A stretch of DNA of 49,722 bases from Desulfobacteraceae bacterium. Lineage in GTDB: Bacteria; Desulfobacterota; Desulfobacteria; Desulfobacterales; JAABTS01. The stretch covers positions 1 through 49,722 of the forward strand of contig JAABTS010000019.1 of NCBI GenBank assembly GCA_011389735.1, in the 5' to 3' direction. The notes under the pieces are model-generated. The model made no database searches, was not told the origin of the DNA, and saw only the letters and a program-made list of their open reading frames with translations. The translations under genes and the position numbers were made by a program. Of the stretch, positions 36,293 through 43,576 are shown one piece after another; position 1 is the first letter of the stretch, and every line of letters begins with the position of its first letter.

Positions 36293-36724
36293 ATGAGTAA
36301 AGAGTTTGAACCGGTCATCATCGCGTTCTGCTGCAATTTCTGAGGGTATACGGCGGCGGACCTGGCAGGTTCCATGAGATTGTCGTATCCCTCGAGCATT
36401 AAAATTATCCGGGTGCCGTGCACCGGAAAGCTGGACGTGATTCATGTATTGCGCGCATTTGAAAAAGGGGCTGACGGCGTATACGCAGTCGGCTGCATGG
36501 AAGGCGATTGCCACTTCAACGCCGGAAATTTCAGAGCGCGAAAACGGATCGAACAGGCCGGAAAAATACTCGACACTATCGGAGTCGGCGGAGATCGGGT
36601 GCGAATGTATAATTTATCGTCCAGCGAAGGTCTTCGATTCGTGGAATACGCCCTGGAAATGTATGAACTCATCAATACATTGGGGCCCAATCCAATCAAA
36701 ACAGCCGCAAAAAAGGCTGCGTAA
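36293..36724 (+). CDS. mvhD: Selenocysteine-containing MvhD/FrhD-type 2Fe-2S protein
   Basis: 143 residues when TGA at 36341-36343 is read as selenocysteine 17: MSKEFEPVIIAFCCNF(Sec)GYTAADLAG. Ordinary MvhD has FCCNWCxYxGADLAG, so Sec replaces one of the conserved cysteines around the 2Fe-2S cluster. The rest fits the family: IRVPCTGKLDV, GADGVYAVGCMEGDCHF, and GGDRVRMYNLSS. MvhD passes electrons between a hydrogenase or other donor and HdrA. GGAGG lies 6-7 bases before ATG 36293. It is 170 bases after hdrA and 19 before metV. Without Sec decoding only the C-terminal 116 residues would be called. Confidence 0.92.
36358..36372 (+). promoter_or_regulatory. Candidate bacterial SECIS element in mvhD
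   Basis: GGACCT (36358-36363) pairs with AGGTTC (36367-36372) through six pairs including one G-U, closing a GGC loop that begins 21 bases after the TGA. Stem distance and GG in the loop match bacterial SECIS requirements well. Confidence 0.65.
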
Positions 36725-36743
36725 TAAAAAAAGGAGAAACCGG

Positions 36744-37412
36744 ATGATTGTTGCGGATAAAAAACCGATAGAGGAAATCATCGAGGAAATAAAGGGCAGG
36801 ACCAAAATCCTAATCCTCGGATGCAATGAATGCGTTACGGTATGTGAGGCCGGAGGGAAAAAAGAAGTAGGCGTGCTGGCGTCGGCGCTGCGGATGTATT
36901 TCTTGAAAGACGGCCTGGATGTCAAGATCGATGAAAAAACGCTTGAACGCCAATGCGACCATGAATATCTCGAAGAAATTCGGGATATGGTGGACGCGTA
37001 TGATGCGGTGGTGTCGCTGGCCTGCGGGGTCGGCGTTCAGTTCATGGCGGAAAAATACCATTCTATCCCGGTTTATCCGGGAGTGAACACTTGCTTTCTG
37101 GGAGCCGCCGAAGACCGGGGGCTTTGGACGGAACGATGCCAGGCGTGCGGACAATGCATCCTGGCGCGCACCGGAGGTATCTGTCCGGTTTCCAGATGCG
37201 CCAAACGGATTTTAAACGGCCCTTGCGGCGGTTCCACCGGCGGCAAATGCGAAATCAGCAATGAGACCGATTGCGCCTGGCAATTGATCATCGATCGGCT
37301 GAACGCATTAGGCAGGCTGGAGGACTATGAAACGCTCAGCCCAATCAAGGACTGGTCCACGGACAGGGCGGGAGGGCCCAGAAAAGTTGTCAGGGAGGAC
37401 GTGCAATCATGA
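36744..37412 (+). CDS. metV: MetV, zinc-binding partner of methylenetetrahydrofolate reductase
   Basis: 222 residues from ATG 36744 with AAGGAG upstream. N-terminal KILILGCNECVTVCEAGG, then the cysteine-rich C-terminal MTHFR-C domain (RCQACGQCILARTGGICPVSRCAKRILNGPCGGSTGGKCE). In acetogens and other Wood-Ljungdahl organisms MetV binds MetF and links it to HdrA/MvhD-type electron carriers. It overlaps metF by ATGA, indicating translational coupling. Cluster content here (HdrA, MvhD, MetV, MetF) parallels the MetVF-Hdr-MvhD complex known from Moorella, minus HdrB and HdrC. Confidence 0.9.
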   Translation: MIVADKKPIEEIIEEIKGRTKILILGCNECVTVCEAGGKKEVGVLASALRMYFLKDGLDVKIDEKTLERQCDHEYLEEIRDMVDAYDAVVSLACGVGVQFMAEKYHSIPVYPGVNTCFLGAAEDRGLWTERCQACGQCILARTGGICPVSRCAKRILNGPCGGSTGGKCEISNETDCAWQLIIDRLNALGRLEDYETLSPIKDWSTDRAGGPRKVVREDVQS

Positions 37413-38341
37413 AAGACGTAAAAACACCGAGCAAACTGGAAAAAATACTCGCCGCCGGACATCCGGCCGTCACATCGGAATGCGGCCCTCCGCGTGGAAG
37501 CGATCCGGAAGTCATCGTCAAAAAGGCGGAATTGATAAAGGACTATGTGGATTCGGTAAACATCACCGACAATCAGACGTCGGTCACCCGTATGTGCAGC
37601 CTGGCCGCATGTATTCGGCTCAAACTCCTGGGCCTGGACCCGGTGCTTCAGATGGTCACGCGGGACAGAAACCGGATCGCCCTTCAAAGCGATATACTGG
37701 GAGCGGCGTCGTTCGATATCCATAACATGCTCTGCCTGTCCGGGGATCATCAAAGTTTCGGCGACTGCGCTCAAGGACAAAACGTACACGACCTGGATTC
37801 CATGCAATTGCTCCAGACCGTAAGGCTCATGCGGGACGAAGGCAAATTTTTGGGCGGCGGAGACATAGAACGTCCTCCGAAAATTTTCGTGGGAGCGGCG
37901 GCCAATCCGTTCGCCGACCCATTTGAAATCCGCATCCCCCGGCTGGCCAAAAAAATTGCGGCCGGCGCCGAATTTATTCAGACTCAATGTATCTACAATC
38001 TGGATAAATTCGAAGAATGGATGAAGCTGGCCCGGGACCGGGGATTGCATGAAAAAGTATACATACTGGCGGGGATGACGCCCATGAAATCGGCCGGCAT
38101 GGCCCGCTACATGAAAAAAAGGGTGCCCGGCATGGATGTTCCGGACGAAGTGGTCAAACGCCTGGCGGACACCCCCAAAGAAAAACAGGCGGAAGTGGGA
38201 ATCGACATTTGTGTGGAGTCGATCCAGCGCCTCAAGGAATGCGAGGGCGTGGCCGGATTTCATGTCATGGCCATCGAATGGGAGGAAAAAGTCCCGGAAA
38301 TCGTGGAAAGAGCCGGCCTTTATCCCAGGCCGGAGCTATAA
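37409..38341 (+). CDS. metF: Methylenetetrahydrofolate reductase
   Basis: 310 residues, TIM-barrel flavoprotein that reduces methylene-H4folate to methyl-H4folate in the methyl branch of the Wood-Ljungdahl pathway. TSECGPPRGSDPE carries the catalytic glutamate; [47 protein letters not shown] (flavin contact), and FIQTQCIYNLDKFEEWM are typical. Coupled to metV by a 4-base overlap. The TAA stop at 38339-38341 lies in a tataacctttcgg sequence resembling the terminus of repeat C. It is more canonical than the paralogue at 30790. Confidence 0.93.
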   Translation: MKDVKTPSKLEKILAAGHPAVTSECGPPRGSDPEVIVKKAELIKDYVDSVNITDNQTSVTRMCSLAACIRLKLLGLDPVLQMVTRDRNRIALQSDILGAASFDIHNMLCLSGDHQSFGDCAQGQNVHDLDSMQLLQTVRLMRDEGKFLGGGDIERPPKIFVGAAANPFADPFEIRIPRLAKKIAAGAEFIQTQCIYNLDKFEEWMKLARDRGLHEKVYILAGMTPMKSAGMARYMKKRVPGMDVPDEVVKRLADTPKEKQAEVGIDICVESIQRLKECEGVAGFHVMAIEWEEKVPEIVERAGLYPRPEL

Positions 38342-38364
38342 CCTTTCGGGCCTGGTCCTGACTC

Positions 38365-38392
38365 CGGCCGGCTTCTATTGCTCTGCCGGCCG
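38365..38392. terminator. GC hairpin after metF, possible operon end
   Basis: Perfect 8-bp stem CGGCCGGC / GCCGGCCG with a 12-base loop, 24 bases after metF. No T tract follows, so it is either a repeat hairpin or a weak terminator. Confidence 0.35.
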
Positions 38393-38504
38393 CCCATGAA
38401 ACCGGGCCCGGTGATCTGGAAACAGTTCAACTCGGAGCCGGGCCCGAATGTAAGAGACAACGTCATTTATTTTATAAACCGATGCAATATAAAGGAGGTA
38501 CGAC

Positions 38505-38894
38505 ATGAGTGATAAAAAACTAATACTGGTAGTGGATGATGAGCCGGATTTCGCTTCCATTGTTCAGGGAAATCTTGAAAAAGAAGGATTCGAGGTGGAT
38601 GTGGCTTACAACGGCGTCGAAGGCATGGAAAAAGTCAGGACGAAGGCGCCGGACGCAATCGTGCTGGATGTCATGATGCCCGAAAAAGACGGATATGAGA
38701 TGTGCAAGGAATTGAAAGCGGACGAAAAACTTGCCGACATTCCGGTTTTGCTGCTCACCGCCGTAGCCTCCCATGTAACGTCCACCCGCTATTCCCATGC
38801 GGACGGCATGAGTACGGAGGCTGACGATTATCTGGCGAAGCCGGCGTCGGCGGAAGATATCACGGAGAGCATCAAGGGACTGCTGGGCATGTGA
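38505..38894 (+). CDS. Single-domain CheY-like response regulator
   Basis: 129 residues, receiver domain only: ILVVDDEPDF, phospho-acceptor D55 in AIVLDVMMPEKDGYE, LLLTAVASHV and DDYLAKPASAEDI. The conserved lysine and threonine are present. AAAGGAGG precedes the ATG. There is no output domain, so it acts by protein-protein contact or as a phosphorelay shuttle. It lies 163 bases after metF and may be transcribed with the operon or separately. Its TGA stop is directly followed, with no gap, by repeat A. Confidence 0.9.
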   Translation: MSDKKLILVVDDEPDFASIVQGNLEKEGFEVDVAYNGVEGMEKVRTKAPDAIVLDVMMPEKDGYEMCKELKADEKLADIPVLLLTAVASHVTSTRYSHADGMSTEADDYLAKPASAEDITESIKGLLGM

Positions 38895-39027
38895 TATATA
38901 GCGGCTGAACGAAAACCTCCTCACGCTCCAAGGGGATTTGCAATCCCCGTTGGCCGCGAGAGGGTAGACGCGGGTTACAAACCCGCTCAGAGCAGTATTT
39001 TGAGACTTTTCGTTCAGGCGCTATATA
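38895..39027. repeat. Repeat A, complete 133-bp element with terminal inverted repeats
   Basis: Left terminus 38895-38915 and right terminus 39007-39027 are 21-base inverted repeats with one mismatch (tatatagcggctgaacg / cgttcaggcgctatata). The interior holds tcctcacgctcc and gggttacaaaccc palindromes. Size, termini and dispersed copies (28714, 6735) fit a MITE-like or REP-like element without coding capacity. Confidence 0.85.
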
Positions 39028-39100
39028 GGCTTTCAGAAATTAAATTTAACAAGGCGGCAGGCCTGGGATCATACTATTCGTATATCCCAGGCGGGCCCGG
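39024..39100. repeat. Repeat C copy, partial, fused to repeat A
   Basis: Overlapping the right end of repeat A: tataggctttcagaaattaa atttaacaaggcgg caggcctgggatc ... tatcccaggcgggcccgg. The inner palindrome (cctggga / tcccagg) is complete; the distal right arm is lost. Confidence 0.75.
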
Positions 39101-39126
39101 TTCTATCATCGGCCATTTTCATTTAT

Positions 39127-39192
39127 CGGGATCGGTATCGGGTTCGGGATCGAAACTGAATCCTTCGATAACGATAACGATCCCGATCCCGA
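39127..39192. repeat. GGGATC-type inverted repeat upstream of aroE
   Basis: cgggatcggtatcgggttcg (from 39127) faces cgatcccgatcccgat (39177-39192), so the transcript could fold into a long hairpin ending 12 bases before the aroE ATG. Related to repeat B but with facing units instead of a simple tandem. Confidence 0.7.
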
Positions 39193-39204
39193 TTTGGATT
39201 CAAA

Positions 39205-40017
39205 ATGAAAGTATATTGTATATTAGGCGATGAACGCGCCCTGCAAACCAAATCTCCGGCCATGTTTTCCAGAGTCATCCGGAAACACGGGGTCAACGGC
39301 GCTTATGTGCCTTTCAACGTAGCTCCGGACAAGATCGGACAGGCGATTCAGAGCCTCCGGACGCTCAACATGGCGGGGGCCAATGTCACGGTTCCGTATA
39401 AGGAGGCGATCATCCCGTATATGAATGTCATGTCCGAAGGCGCCAATATTATCGGAGCGGTGAACACCATAGTCCGCAACGGCGATATATTGAAAGGATA
39501 CAACACCAACGCCATTGGTTTCATGGATGCGCTTAGCGGCCTGGAATTCGACGTGGCGGGGAAAACCGCCCTGGTTTTAGGCACGGGCGGAGCGGCCAGG
39601 GCGGTCATTTTCATTTTCAACTGGCTTCAAACCCAAAAAATTATCGTCGCCGGACGCAGCGAAGCCAGGGCCCAAGCGATTGTCACCCAATTCCGGGGGG
39701 AAGGCTCAACCATCGACGCCGTCGCGGATTCACCAATCGATGCGGATATTATTGTCAACGCCACATCGGTTTCCAGTCCCGAAGAATCCTCGGAACTGGC
39801 CGCCGCCGCACAAAAAATGAAATTGGAAAACTGTGAATTGTTTATCGATCTGAATTATGGCCGGATCAATAATTTCTGGAGAGATACCGCCGAACGAAAC
39901 GGCGTCCGGTTCGTGGACGGTCTGACAACGCTCACCTGCCAGGCCAGCCGAACATTCGCCCTGTGGACGGGCCTTCGAATACCGCCGGCGGATTTTATGG
40001 ACGCAATCGGCAGATAA
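39205..40017 (+). CDS. aroE: Shikimate dehydrogenase family protein with altered catalytic Asp
   Basis: 270 residues, the AroE length. Substrate domain: TKSPAMF (normally SxSPxxH) at 15-21, ANVTVPYKE with the catalytic K66, GAVNTIV, and KGYNTNAIGF, where the catalytic aspartate of the invariant NTD motif is asparagine (N102). The nucleotide domain has VLGTGGAARAVIF and VAGRS, consistent with NADP binding, and the C-terminus has NATSVSSP and LTCQASRTFALWTG. The normal reaction is NADPH reduction of 3-dehydroshikimate. The D-to-N change should lower activity sharply in known AroE enzymes, so it may be a paralogue with another substrate or role. No ribosome site is evident; a hairpin repeat lies directly upstream. 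Confidence 0.8.
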   Translation: MKVYCILGDERALQTKSPAMFSRVIRKHGVNGAYVPFNVAPDKIGQAIQSLRTLNMAGANVTVPYKEAIIPYMNVMSEGANIIGAVNTIVRNGDILKGYNTNAIGFMDALSGLEFDVAGKTALVLGTGGAARAVIFIFNWLQTQKIIVAGRSEARAQAIVTQFRGEGSTIDAVADSPIDADIIVNATSVSSPEESSELAAAAQKMKLENCELFIDLNYGRINNFWRDTAERNGVRFVDGLTTLTCQASRTFALWTGLRIPPADFMDAIGR

Positions 40018-40078
40018 ATTATCGGGATGGATGGTCTAAAAAAACACCGGCATCGGCGAACTCAGCGAACCGCCTCGC

Positions 40079-40200
40079 ATTTCTTGTTTACAGTTTCATC
40101 AAAATCGGGATCGGGATCGGGATCGGGATCGTAATAATTCGATACCGATGCCGATACCGGTTTGGGAAGTGTAAACTATTTATCAGCATTTATGAAAGAC
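40079..40200. repeat. Repeat B copy 2 with four GGGATC units
   Basis: atttcttgtttacagtttca followed by four GGGATC units (40107-40130), taataattcgataccgatgc, and ending agtgtaaactatttatcagc atttatgaaagac. Same structure as copies at 25411 (five units) and 49115, so the unit number varies between copies. Confidence 0.85.
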
Positions 40201-40230
40201 GCCAAAAAAAGCAAAGAGAACAGCGTCGTT

Positions 40231-41730
40231 TCAGGGGTTATCGACCGGAAGCAGAACCGTGAATGTAGATCCCATGCCCGGGGCGCTTTCCACATCAATA
40301 AATCCGCCCAGTGAATCCACCAGACCTTTCACGATCGGCAGACCCAGCCCCGTGCCGGTGATATAACGGGTGTTTTCGTTTTTTACACGGTAAAAGCGTT
40401 CAAATATTTTTTCGAGATACCTGGCTTCAATTCCGAACCCGTTGTCCACAACCTTGACACGGACGTTGACTCCCGCCATATCCACGATTACCCGGATTTC
40501 CCCGCCTTCCTGAGTATAATTGACGGCGTTCGCAATCAGGTTCCCGAATATGCTTTCCAGCGCCAGCGGATCAGCCGTCAATTCCGGGATGGGATCAGGC
40601 GGAAGGTTCAAGGTGAGAGTCTGCTGTTTGGCGGCGGCCCTGGATTCCATAAAATTGACAATGCCGCTCAACAACCCGCCGATGTCAACGGGCCTGGGTT
40701 CGTGACAAATAGCGCCTTCCTCGATACGGGACAGATCCAGCAGATCCCCGATCAGGGATATCAACCCTTTTGTTTTTTCCCTGGCCTTGGACAAAAGACG
40801 ACGGTCGCCCACCGCTTTTTCCTCCCCGGCCATTTCTTTGATCACCACGGCAAGCTGCTCATGAATCGTGGACAAAGGCGAACGGAGTTCATGGGAGACT
40901 TTGGCGACAAAATCCGATTTCATCTGATCCAGCATTCTCAGATGGGTGATATCGGTCATATTGACCACCGCCCCCAAACATTCCCGTTTTTCGCCCAGCA
41001 CCGGCTGCCCCTTCGCCAGTATAAATTTTTTGCCGCCGGAAATGGAAAATTCGTGATCCGGAATGTCATCGAAATCAACATGCCGGCCTCGCGAGATTTC
41101 CAGAATCAGCTTACAAAGCTCGGAATCAGGGATATAGTCTTCAATCCGGCCTTCGGACACGGCGTCCGAATCGATCTCGAGCAATTGAATCAGCGCGGGA
41201 TTGGTAAGAACCACCTCCCCTTTTGTATTGGTCACGATCACCCCGTTGGGAAGAGATTCGACTACCGTGCGCACCCGGCTTTTCTCCGTGTCCAGATCCA
41301 GCAGAGTGCGCTGGCGTTCCTGTTTCAGCTTCTCGGCTTGCCGGCCCAGCCGAATTTTATCGGCCGCCCGGTTGACCACGATCCTCAGATGATCCGGCTC
41401 AAAAGGTTTTGAAATAAAATCGTACGCCCCTTCTTTCATGGCCTGGATCGCCGTTTCCACCGTGGCGTATCCCGTAACCACGATAACATGGATATCGGGT
41501 TTTAACCGGCGGATAATCGGCAGAACGTCCATCCCCTCGATACCCGGCATCTTTAAATCCAAAAGCACAATGTGAACATCCGCATCCTCGAGAGTCTGCA
41601 ATGCGTCATCACCCCTGGAAGCCAATAAAACTTCGAATCCGAGCCGACTGAGAATCCGTTCCGATCCCTCCCGAATGTTCCGTTCGTCGTCGACGACCAA
41701 TACCCGAATCATATCGGACTCACGATTCAT
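40231..41730 (-). CDS. Histidine kinase with N-terminal receiver and PAS domain
   Basis: 499 residues. Receiver 1-125 (VLVVDDERN, D58 in IVLLDLKMPGIEG, DFISKPFEPD), a coiled coil (KLKQERQRTLLDLDTEKS), PAS (VVESLPNGVIVTNTKGEVVL), HisKA with KVSHELRSPLSTIHEQ, and HATPase with NLIANAVNYT, KVVDNGFGIE and GTGLGLPIV. Soluble. Start ATG 41730 overlaps the stop of the preceding kinase by ATGA, so the two are translationally coupled and probably one phosphorelay: the upstream kinase may phosphorylate this receiver. An ATG six codons later is also possible. Confidence 0.92.
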   Translation of the reverse strand: MNRESDMIRVLVVDDERNIREGSERILSRLGFEVLLASRGDDALQTLEDADVHIVLLDLKMPGIEGMDVLPIIRRLKPDIHVIVVTGYATVETAIQAMKEGAYDFISKPFEPDHLRIVVNRAADKIRLGRQAEKLKQERQRTLLDLDTEKSRVRTVVESLPNGVIVTNTKGEVVLTNPALIQLLEIDSDAVSEGRIEDYIPDSELCKLILEISRGRHVDFDDIPDHEFSISGGKKFILAKGQPVLGEKRECLGAVVNMTDITHLRMLDQMKSDFVAKVSHELRSPLSTIHEQLAVVIKEMAGEEKAVGDRRLLSKAREKTKGLISLIGDLLDLSRIEEGAICHEPRPVDIGGLLSGIVNFMESRAAAKQQTLTLNLPPDPIPELTADPLALESIFGNLIANAVNYTQEGGEIRVIVDMAGVNVRVKVVDNGFGIEARYLEKIFERFYRVKNENTRYITGTGLGLPIVKGLVDSLGGFIDVESAPGMGSTFTVLLPVDNP

Positions 41731-43211
41731 AACTCCGTCCTTTCATTTTCTTCGCCGGTCTTCAAGGGAATCTCGATGGTGAACGAAGCGCCCCCATCCG
41801 GATTGTTCTCAGCATTGACGGTTCCCCCGTGATTCTTGATAATGCTGTACGCCAGGCTCAACCCCAGGCCCGTGCCCTCCCCTTCCTCTTTCGTCGTATA
41901 AAAAGGATCGAAAATATGCGGAAGCTTATCATCGGGAATTCCCGCCCCCGTGTCCATTATCCTGATGAAAACACGCTCGGAATCTCTCGTCAAACCGCTT
42001 TCCAGCGTCAACACTCCCCGGCCTTCCATGGCCTGAGCCGCATTGAGAATAATATTCATGAAAACATGGTTCAATTGCTGAATATCCGCGCTGATTTTGG
42101 GAAGCGTAGGCGAAAGCTCTTTTTTGATCTCGATATTGTGAAACAAAACCTGGTCTTTGACCAGAAAAAGCGTTCTCGAAACGGCTTCGTTGATATCGCA
42201 AGGCTGCTTTAAATAACGGGTCTGGCGAGTGAATTCCAGAAGTTCTTTGACCGTCTCCCGGCATCGCTCGGCGTCTTTCAAAATCCGGTTCAAATCCTCC
42301 TCGATATTTTCAGCCAGCTCGTTCTCTTCCAAAATAAGCTTTGTAAAAAGGGTGATCCCTCCCAGCGGGTTGTTGATCTGATGCGCCACTCCCGCAGCCA
42401 GCTTGCCCAAAGAGGCCATCTTTTCCGCCTGAAGAAGCTGAAGCCTGGTCTGATCCAGCTTATCCTTCATCTCGATTTCATCCCGCAAATCATGGAAAAA
42501 TCCGATGGTCGCGACTTCCTCCCCGTCCTCATAAATAATCGTCGCATTCAACAAAATAGGTATCGCTTCACCGTTTTTGGCGACTCCGTCGACCTGAAGC
42601 TGTCTGAGTTTCCCCTTACCCCCGTATTCGTCGCTTCTCAGCTTCCGCATGACTTCATAGGCGACCCCTTCAGGATAAATGTCCCTGATATTCAAGGAAT
42701 CCAGAGCCTCATCCGAGCTGTACCCGAATACTTTCGACGCCATGTCGTTATAAATGAGAATGTTTCCCTTCCGGTCCGCCGCGATCACGCAATCCACGGC
42801 GTTTAAAATCAAATTTTTCAAAAATGCGTTGGTGCGCTGAAATTTTTCCTCCAGCCCGCTGTTGATCGGAAGATCGAAATCCACGCTTACATAAGATACG
42901 ATATGGTTCTGATCATATATCGGATACGCATAATAGCAGGGAATGCGATGTTTTTGAAATATATCGGCCGGTTTGGGCCTGAGCGACGCCTTGCTTTTGG
43001 TTTGCGCCTCCACCACCGCGCAATTATCGCAGGGCGACGGCCTGCCCCAAAACACCTCATGGCAATACCTGCCGATAATGGACGAACCATGTAATTTCTT
43101 TACCTTGTAGTTTGCCGCGATGATCTCGAAATCCGGGCTGACCACAATCAACCGGCCGACAAATTCGTCAATAGCTTTCAATAAATATTGCTTTTCGGTG
43201 TCGTTATGCAT
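41727..43211 (-). CDS. PAS-domain histidine kinase with cysteine-rich sensor motif
   Basis: 494 residues, no membrane helices. The first PAS-like domain (about 10-120) contains C50-x10-C61-x2-C64 (RYCHEVFWGRPSPCDNC), a pattern that could hold a metal, Fe-S cluster or redox-active thiols. A second PAS follows (about 130-260: NAVDCVIAADRKGNILIYND), then HisKA with AAGVAHQINNPLGGI and HATPase with NIILNAAQAM, RIMDTGAGIPDD and GTGLGLSLAYSIIKNHGG. Probably a cytoplasmic redox or small-molecule sensor. Coupled to the downstream receiver-kinase. Confidence 0.92.
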   Translation of the reverse strand: MHNDTEKQYLLKAIDEFVGRLIVVSPDFEIIAANYKVKKLHGSSIIGRYCHEVFWGRPSPCDNCAVVEAQTKSKASLRPKPADIFQKHRIPCYYAYPIYDQNHIVSYVSVDFDLPINSGLEEKFQRTNAFLKNLILNAVDCVIAADRKGNILIYNDMASKVFGYSSDEALDSLNIRDIYPEGVAYEVMRKLRSDEYGGKGKLRQLQVDGVAKNGEAIPILLNATIIYEDGEEVATIGFFHDLRDEIEMKDKLDQTRLQLLQAEKMASLGKLAAGVAHQINNPLGGITLFTKLILEENELAENIEEDLNRILKDAERCRETVKELLEFTRQTRYLKQPCDINEAVSRTLFLVKDQVLFHNIEIKKELSPTLPKISADIQQLNHVFMNIILNAAQAMEGRGVLTLESGLTRDSERVFIRIMDTGAGIPDDKLPHIFDPFYTTKEEGEGTGLGLSLAYSIIKNHGGTVNAENNPDGGASFTIEIPLKTGEENERTEL

Positions 43212-43271
43212 GGCTACGTTTCGATAACCTTTCGAAAATTCAATTTCAGAGACTTATTGGTTCGGAATATA

Positions 43272-43392
43272 CTACAGTTTTTCGGAAATCTAATTTCACA
43301 AGGCGGCGGGTCCGGGATTACATTACCGGTATAAAATTATTCGCATATCCGGGGCCGGCGACAAAGTGAAATTTGATTTCCGGAAAACTATA
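43272..43392. repeat. Palindromic intergenic repeat C, copy 5
   Basis: actacagtttttcggaaatc taatttcacaaggcggcggg tccggga, a longer spacer, then tatccggggccggcg and gtgaaatttgatttccggaa aactatag. A shorter relative (gataacctttcgaaaattca) precedes it at 43227-43246. Confidence 0.8.
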
Positions 43393-43519
43393 GAACCTTT
43401 ATTTGTTAACCAATGGCGATACATCATTCAATATTTGAAAAACAGCCTGGTGTCAAGCCGGTTTTTCGATTCTTACAGCCGCAAGTCGCCGCCTTGTTCC
43501 GACAATGCAAAAATATTTA

Positions 43520-43576
43520 TGTTGAATGCTAAATGGGGGACTCACATTCAACATAACAACATTCAACATATATCAA
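43520..43576. repeat. Heptamer repeat D, second locus
   Basis: gttgaatgctaaatggggga ctcacattcaacat is a near-identical reverse complement of the core at about 6645-6681, followed by acattcaacat units. The last codons and TGA stop of the adjacent kinase gene lie inside this repeat. Confidence 0.8.

Noticed and set aside
36374-36724. Short MvhD starting at an internal ATG
   Set aside because: It would lack the FCCN cluster motif; the upstream in-frame part with a ribosome site and TGA supplies it.
38365-38392. Confident rho-independent terminator after metF
   Set aside because: Strong stem but no T tract; reported only as a low-confidence hairpin.
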